DNA from: 67-14 sp020438345
Lineage (GTDB): Bacteria > Actinomycetota > Thermoleophilia > Solirubrobacterales > 70-9
Length of the DNA stretch: 64,000 bases
Assembly (NCBI GenBank): GCA_937872475.1
Contig: CALMSY010000022.1
Coordinates: 62,001 to 126,000, forward strand
Direction: 5' to 3'
Positions 60,558-64,000 of the stretch are shown here, one piece after another (positions within the stretch are counted from its first letter, which is position 1; the number at the start of each line of letters is the position of its first letter). The position numbers and the translations under genes are program-made. The notes beneath the pieces were generated by a model. The model was not told the origin of the DNA and did no database searches. It worked only from the letters and a program-made list of their open reading frames with translations.

Positions 60558-63329
60558 ATGCATTCGATGAAACGCCTGACCACGCTGGTCGTTCTTGCCG
60601 CCAGCCTGCTGACCGCCACTTTCGCGGGCAGCATCTCTCCGGCCGCCGCCTCAGACGCTCCCGGACTCCTCGACCAGCTCACCGTCCGCACGATTTCATC
60701 CCGTCCGGAAATGGTCAGCGGAAACGATGCTCTCGTCCAGGTTCTTGTGCCGAGAGACGCCAGTCCCTCCGGACTGAAGATTTTTTCCGACGGCGCCGAC
60801 ATCACCGCGAGCTTCAACGCGACCGGCGGCAACGAACACATCCGGCAAGGGAAAGTGCCTACAGGGGCTGAGGGTTCCATCATTCGAGTGACTCTCCCCG
60901 GCTTCAACGACCAGCAGCTGATTCTCGTCAACCATCCACTGTCCGGACCGATCCTTTCGGGCCGTCACCTGAATCCGTTGCTCTGCAACACGGCAACCGC
61001 CGGACTCGGTGCACCCCAGGAGGCTGACTGCACCGGCAACACCGTCGTCACCTATCACTACCGCACCACCTCGAACAGCTGGCAAACCCTGGCTGACCCG
61101 ACCGGCCCGGTGCCCCCTGACATCGCGACAACGACCACCAACAACGGCACCGTCGTGCCCTACGCCGTCGCGACCGAACGCGGCACCCTGAACCGGTCGA
61201 TCTATGCCTTCTCGGTCCTGATCGATATCGGACCCGGAAGCAACCCGAACGTCGCCGGTTCGGGGTTCAACGGCACAGCGATATTCAGTTTCGGCGGCGG
61301 CTGCAACAACACCTACTTCCAGGGCAACAGCGGAGCCGGGAATCCAAACTCGAATGTCTCAAGCGGCTTTGCCTACATGCAATCGAGCCTCAACGCGTTC
61401 GGGCAGCGCTGCTCGGACGCTTTCTCGGCAGAAACCGTCTCGATGATCAAAGAGCGTTTCATCGAAAACTGGGGACCGATCGACAAAACGATCGGTACCG
61501 GCGGTTCGGGCGGCTCGATGGCGCAGCAGATGATCAACAACAACTATCCGGGCCTGCTTGACGCTTCGAATTTGTCCAATTCGTTCCTGGACTACGCCTA
61601 CGCGGCAAACAACCTCATGGATTGCATGACCGTTGGAAATTACGTCGACACGGCTGGCTGGAGCAATGACGAAAAGCAGGCTGTTCTGGGTGGAGGAGTC
61701 CTCCAGACATGTTCGACCACCGTTGCCTCATTCTCGGGGGGCTTCTGGGCCCCGGATGACTGCCCGCCTTCGGTCCCTCCGGGAGACGTTTATGACCCTC
61801 TGACGAATCCACTCGGGCTCAGATGCACCACCTGGGATGCGAACTCGAATCTCTGGGGCAAGTTGCCGGACGGCAAAGCTCGCCAGGTCGCTGACAACGT
61901 CGGGGTGCAATACGGCCTCAGGGCTTTGCTTGACGGTCAGATCACTTCCGCACAGTTCCTCGGCCTGAACGCAGGTGCGGGAGGCCTCGACCAGGACGGC
62001 AACCCGATTCCGGAGCGCCGCGTTGCTGACCCCCAGGCGCTGCGCACCGCGTACCAGTACGGGCAACTAAATGAAGGTGGCGCTGGCTACTCATCCATCC
62101 CCGCGATCGACAACCGGCAGTACTGGATCGAGACGGTCCCGAACGGCCACCAGATCATTCACGCGATCTCGATGCAGGAGCGAATGGAAAAGTCGGCAGG
62201 CGGACCTGTGCCTCATGTGATCTTCACCAGTCCGAGCGGGCCGGACACCAACAACGGTCCCGCTTCGATCCCGAATGCCCGGGTCTGGGGAATTCTCGAT
62301 AAGTGGGTAGATGCGATCCAGGCTGACCGGTCTGACATCGACCCCCGAATCAAGGCACTCAACAACGCACCGGCGGAAGCAACCGACCGCTGTTTCGATG
62401 GGGGCGGCAACGTGATCGCGATCGAAAAGCAGACCATCAATAGCGGCACCTGCGGTTCGCTCTACCCGAGCCATCTGGCTCCGCGGATGATCGCCGGTGG
62501 CCCGGTCGCCAATGACATTCTCAAATGTCAGCTAAAGCCGATTGATCCAGCCGACTATCAGGGCCAACTGAGCGCCGGCCAGCTGGCAACGCTGGCCGGT
62601 ATTTTCCCCAGCGGTGTCTGCGACTGGAATGTTCCCGGGGTAGAGCAGACGGTCCAGACCCGAACCTGGCAGGCGTGGCCTACGGGAAACGCGGATTCGA
62701 CCGCACCTGAAACAGCGGTCTCCTCTGGTCCGGCACCGGTCAATGCTCCTTCGACGGTCGATTTCGAGTTCTCCTCGAGCCAGACCGGCTCCTCATTCGA
62801 GTGCCGGCTTGGCAGGTCGGAAACCTTCAGGCCATGTGTGAGCCCGGAGCGGTACCGGGGTCTCGCCGACGGTGCCTACACATTCGAAGTCCGGGCCAGG
62901 GATGGTGCCGGCAACGCCGATCCGACTCCGGCTTCGGTGGACTTCCGGGTAGGGCCGGAACCGGTGGTGAACGTGCGCCGTAACAGCCGGGTCCTTTTGA
63001 GGGGCCGAACGATGCCCCGACTTCGTCGGGCAAGGAAGCAGGCTGTCCCGGTCCGCTGCTACACCACGAATATGGACTGGTGCCGTGGCCGGGTGACCCT
63101 CCGGGTCCGTGGCCGGGCACTTGGCCTTCGTCACAACCGCAGGGTGAACATCGGAAGCCGCACGTACACCCTGAAGCGTGGTCAGCGTACCGTCCGGGTC
63201 CGGATCGGCAACCGGGCACGGAGAATCGTCCGCAATCGCAGTCGGCTCAAAGTCCGGGTGATCACCACCTCGCGGCAGGGCAACGGCACATTCCGCACCG
63301 CCAACGCCGGCCGTCGTCTGCGTCGCTGA
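60558..63329 (+). CDS. Secreted DUF6351-like alpha/beta-hydrolase with basic C-terminal domain
   Basis: 923 aa. Signal peptide (hydrophobic about 9-25, A-A-S), then a long region resembling DUF6351 proteins: L-V-Q-V-L-V-P, D-C-T-type cysteines and the nucleophile elbow G-G-S-G-G with S317 (GxSxG). An Ig-like segment with S-S-F-E-C-R-L and F-E-V-R-A-R-D follows, and the last about 110 residues are strongly Arg-rich. GAGGAGG and ATG 60558 fix the start, rejecting the in-frame ATG at 60525. A hydrolase acting outside the cell is likely; substrate unknown. Expression is probably repressed through the inverted repeat in its leader. Confidence 0.8.
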   Translation: MHSMKRLTTLVVLAASLLTATFAGSISPAAASDAPGLLDQLTVRTISSRPEMVSGNDALVQVLVPRDASPSGLKIFSDGADITASFNATGGNEHIRQGKVPTGAEGSIIRVTLPGFNDQQLILVNHPLSGPILSGRHLNPLLCNTATAGLGAPQEADCTGNTVVTYHYRTTSNSWQTLADPTGPVPPDIATTTTNNGTVVPYAVATERGTLNRSIYAFSVLIDIGPGSNPNVAGSGFNGTAIFSFGGGCNNTYFQGNSGAGNPNSNVSSGFAYMQSSLNAFGQRCSDAFSAETVSMIKERFIENWGPIDKTIGTGGSGGSMAQQMINNNYPGLLDASNLSNSFLDYAYAANNLMDCMTVGNYVDTAGWSNDEKQAVLGGGVLQTCSTTVASFSGGFWAPDDCPPSVPPGDVYDPLTNPLGLRCTTWDANSNLWGKLPDGKARQVADNVGVQYGLRALLDGQITSAQFLGLNAGAGGLDQDGNPIPERRVADPQALRTAYQYGQLNEGGAGYSSIPAIDNRQYWIETVPNGHQIIHAISMQERMEKSAGGPVPHVIFTSPSGPDTNNGPASIPNARVWGILDKWVDAIQADRSDIDPRIKALNNAPAEATDRCFDGGGNVIAIEKQTINSGTCGSLYPSHLAPRMIAGGPVANDILKCQLKPIDPADYQGQLSAGQLATLAGIFPSGVCDWNVPGVEQTVQTRTWQAWPTGNADSTAPETAVSSGPAPVNAPSTVDFEFSSSQTGSSFECRLGRSETFRPCVSPERYRGLADGAYTFEVRARDGAGNADPTPASVDFRVGPEPVVNVRRNSRVLLRGRTMPRLRRARKQAVPVRCYTTNMDWCRGRVTLRVRGRALGLRHNRRVNIGSRTYTLKRGQRTVRVRIGNRARRIVRNRSRLKVRVITTSRQGNGTFRTANAGRRLRR

Positions 63330-63478
63330 TCGAGCAGGGCAGGCCCCTGGTTCCGGTCCTGAAAAGCACTTCCGGGGCGGAACCGAAACTCGCCGCTTTT
63401 TATCGGGTTATCTAAACGGTTGGCTTGCTTCGCGTGAGACAGCCGGTTCCGAAAGCGGGAGGGACCACAAGCAGGGAG

Positions 63479-63513
63479 GCGCCGGGTCCGACCGGGGGAT
63501 CGGACCCAGGCGC
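63479..63513. terminator. Hairpin between the DUF6351 and second groES genes
   Basis: GCGCC and GGGTCCGA pair with TCGGACCC and GGCGC (one-base bulge) around an eight-base loop. It lies between convergent genes; no T-run. Confidence 0.55.
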
Positions 63514-63520
63514 GTCCTGT

Positions 63521-63868
63521 TCAGTCGCGAACTTCTCCGCCGAGTTCAGGAGTTTCAGGGTCACTGGCGCTCTCCAGTACCCCGAGCAGTTCGGTGACCC
63601 GACAGACAAGAAGCCGCTCCTCCTCGACTTCGACCCAGTTTCCTGCCGTGGCCGGAAAGACGACGTGGTCGCCAGGCCTCACCGGCATCCGGACCCCGGC
63701 AGCCTCCCACCAGTCGATGCCCTGACCAACCGCCAGCACGATGCCGTGCTGAGGTGGAGGTTCAGATGTGCCAGGCGGCACAACCAGACCTGAACTGCGC
63801 ATGCGGTCCGGTTCGAGTTCCTTGATTACAACCCGGTCGAAAAGAGGCCTGAGGTGGTGCTGAGCCAT
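63521..63868 (-). CDS. Second GroES-type co-chaperonin
   Basis: 115 aa, longer than the groES at 11719-12006 and only moderately similar. L-R-P-L-F-D-R-V-V-I-K-E-L opens the cpn10 barrel, the mobile-loop region reads M-R-S-S-G-L-V-V-P-P, and W-V-E-V-E-E-E-R-L-L-V-C-R-V closes it. A 20-residue acidic tail (E-S-A-S-D-P-E-T-P-E...) is extra. No groEL is adjacent. ATG 63868 follows TAGGCT by six bases; no CIRCE is seen, so it should not follow heat-shock control. It may serve a second GroEL or moonlight. Confidence 0.88.
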   Translation of the reverse strand: MAQHHLRPLFDRVVIKELEPDRMRSSGLVVPPGTSEPPPQHGIVLAVGQGIDWWEAAGVRMPVRPGDHVVFPATAGNWVEVEEERLLVCRVTELLGVLESASDPETPELGGEVRD

Positions 63869-63874
63869 GCCACA

Positions 63875-63880
63875 AGCCTA
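63875..63880 (-). promoter_or_regulatory. -10 box of the second groES (leaderless)
   Basis: TAGGCT on the minus strand, six bases, ATG 63868; no Shine-Dalgarno. Confidence 0.5.
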
Positions 63881-63975
63881 TGTGGTTCCTTCGCGGGGGA
63901 GCGGTCAGGAAATGCTGCTTGCGTGAACGCAACATCCAACTCCCGGCTGGGTTCAAGGGCTACTCTGCGTCCGAC

Positions 63976-64000
63976 ATGGAGGACAACTTGAATCCCTGGG
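63976..64000 (+). CDS. First codons of a gene cut by the window end
   Basis: ATG 63976 opens M-E-D-N-L-N-P-W and runs off the window. TTG 63988 in the same frame has GGAGGA four bases upstream and is an alternative start. A TACTCT box at 63961-63966 could be the -10. Too short to identify; 63881-63960 shows nothing else. Confidence 0.3.

Overview
The window is a high-GC bacterial chromosome segment with dense, short-spaced genes on both strands. Gene content suggests a deep-branching actinobacterium, most likely class Thermoleophilia (Solirubrobacter/Conexibacter relatives). The basis is a CIRCE-controlled groESL, a PucR-type regulator, a full-length Lhr helicase, the DUF7144/DUF6325/SHOCT genes, secreted proteins with Arg-rich tails, and many GTG/TTG starts. 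That placement is inference; there is no rRNA or other decisive marker. I see no tRNA, rRNA, CRISPR array, insertion sequence or prophage.

Layout. 1-4915: surface-polysaccharide genes (rmlD 3' end, rmlB, rmlC, a TylF-like methyltransferase, and on the minus strand a GT2 glycosyltransferase and a polyprenyl glycosylphosphotransferase). 5112-11472: Lhr helicase, Crp-like regulator, ASCH protein, SRPBCC protein. 11554-13767: groES-groEL with a sigma70-like promoter, a CIRCE operator and a terminator. 13851-20168: PucR-type regulator divergent from an acetone-carboxylase-like pair in which the alpha and gamma subunits are fused. 20197-25618: minus-strand run of a histone-deacetylase-like amidohydrolase, a GH26-like protein, a membrane phosphoesterase, a methyltransferase and an NAD(P)-binding protein. 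25729-31412: ferredoxin, a clan GH-A glycosidase, Mrp, a large secreted protein and two small membrane proteins. 31521-36231: glutaryl-CoA dehydrogenase, cydAB and a second GH26-like protein, apparently a lipoprotein. 36345-42192: an arylsulfatase inactivated by an internal frameshifting deletion, with DUF7144, a LuxR/MalT-type regulator, DUF6325 and SHOCT genes. 42273-44202: zinc peptidase, cyclophilin, K+ channel. 44296-50339: methylmalonyl-CoA mutase mutA-mutB-meaB plus a DUF480 protein. 50500-57398: a metal island (multicopper oxidase + ZIP transporter, a membrane-tethered sigma factor, a DtxR-type regulator, CopA). 57472-64000: three-domain glutaminase, YchF, a secreted DUF6351 protein, a second orphan GroES and the first codons of another gene.

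How the genes work together. The mutase block and glutaryl-CoA dehydrogenase point to propionyl/methylmalonyl and amino-acid acyl-CoA catabolism, and the carboxylase pair to growth on acetone or a related ketone. Cytochrome bd suggests low-oxygen respiration. The metal island combines an oxidase-transporter pair, a metalloregulator and copper efflux. Three GH-A-type secreted enzymes and the polysaccharide genes form a cell-envelope theme.

The most general signal is promoter architecture. Many genes have a TANNNT-like -10 box ending 6-7 bases before the start codon and no Shine-Dalgarno, which predicts widespread leaderless transcription and decides several start codons. The most unusual proteins are the sigma factor fused to a zinc anti-sigma-like domain, membrane helix and PGG-repeat tail (52933-54366), and the alpha-gamma fused carboxylase (17379-20168), whose gamma part appears to lack most zinc-site cysteines.
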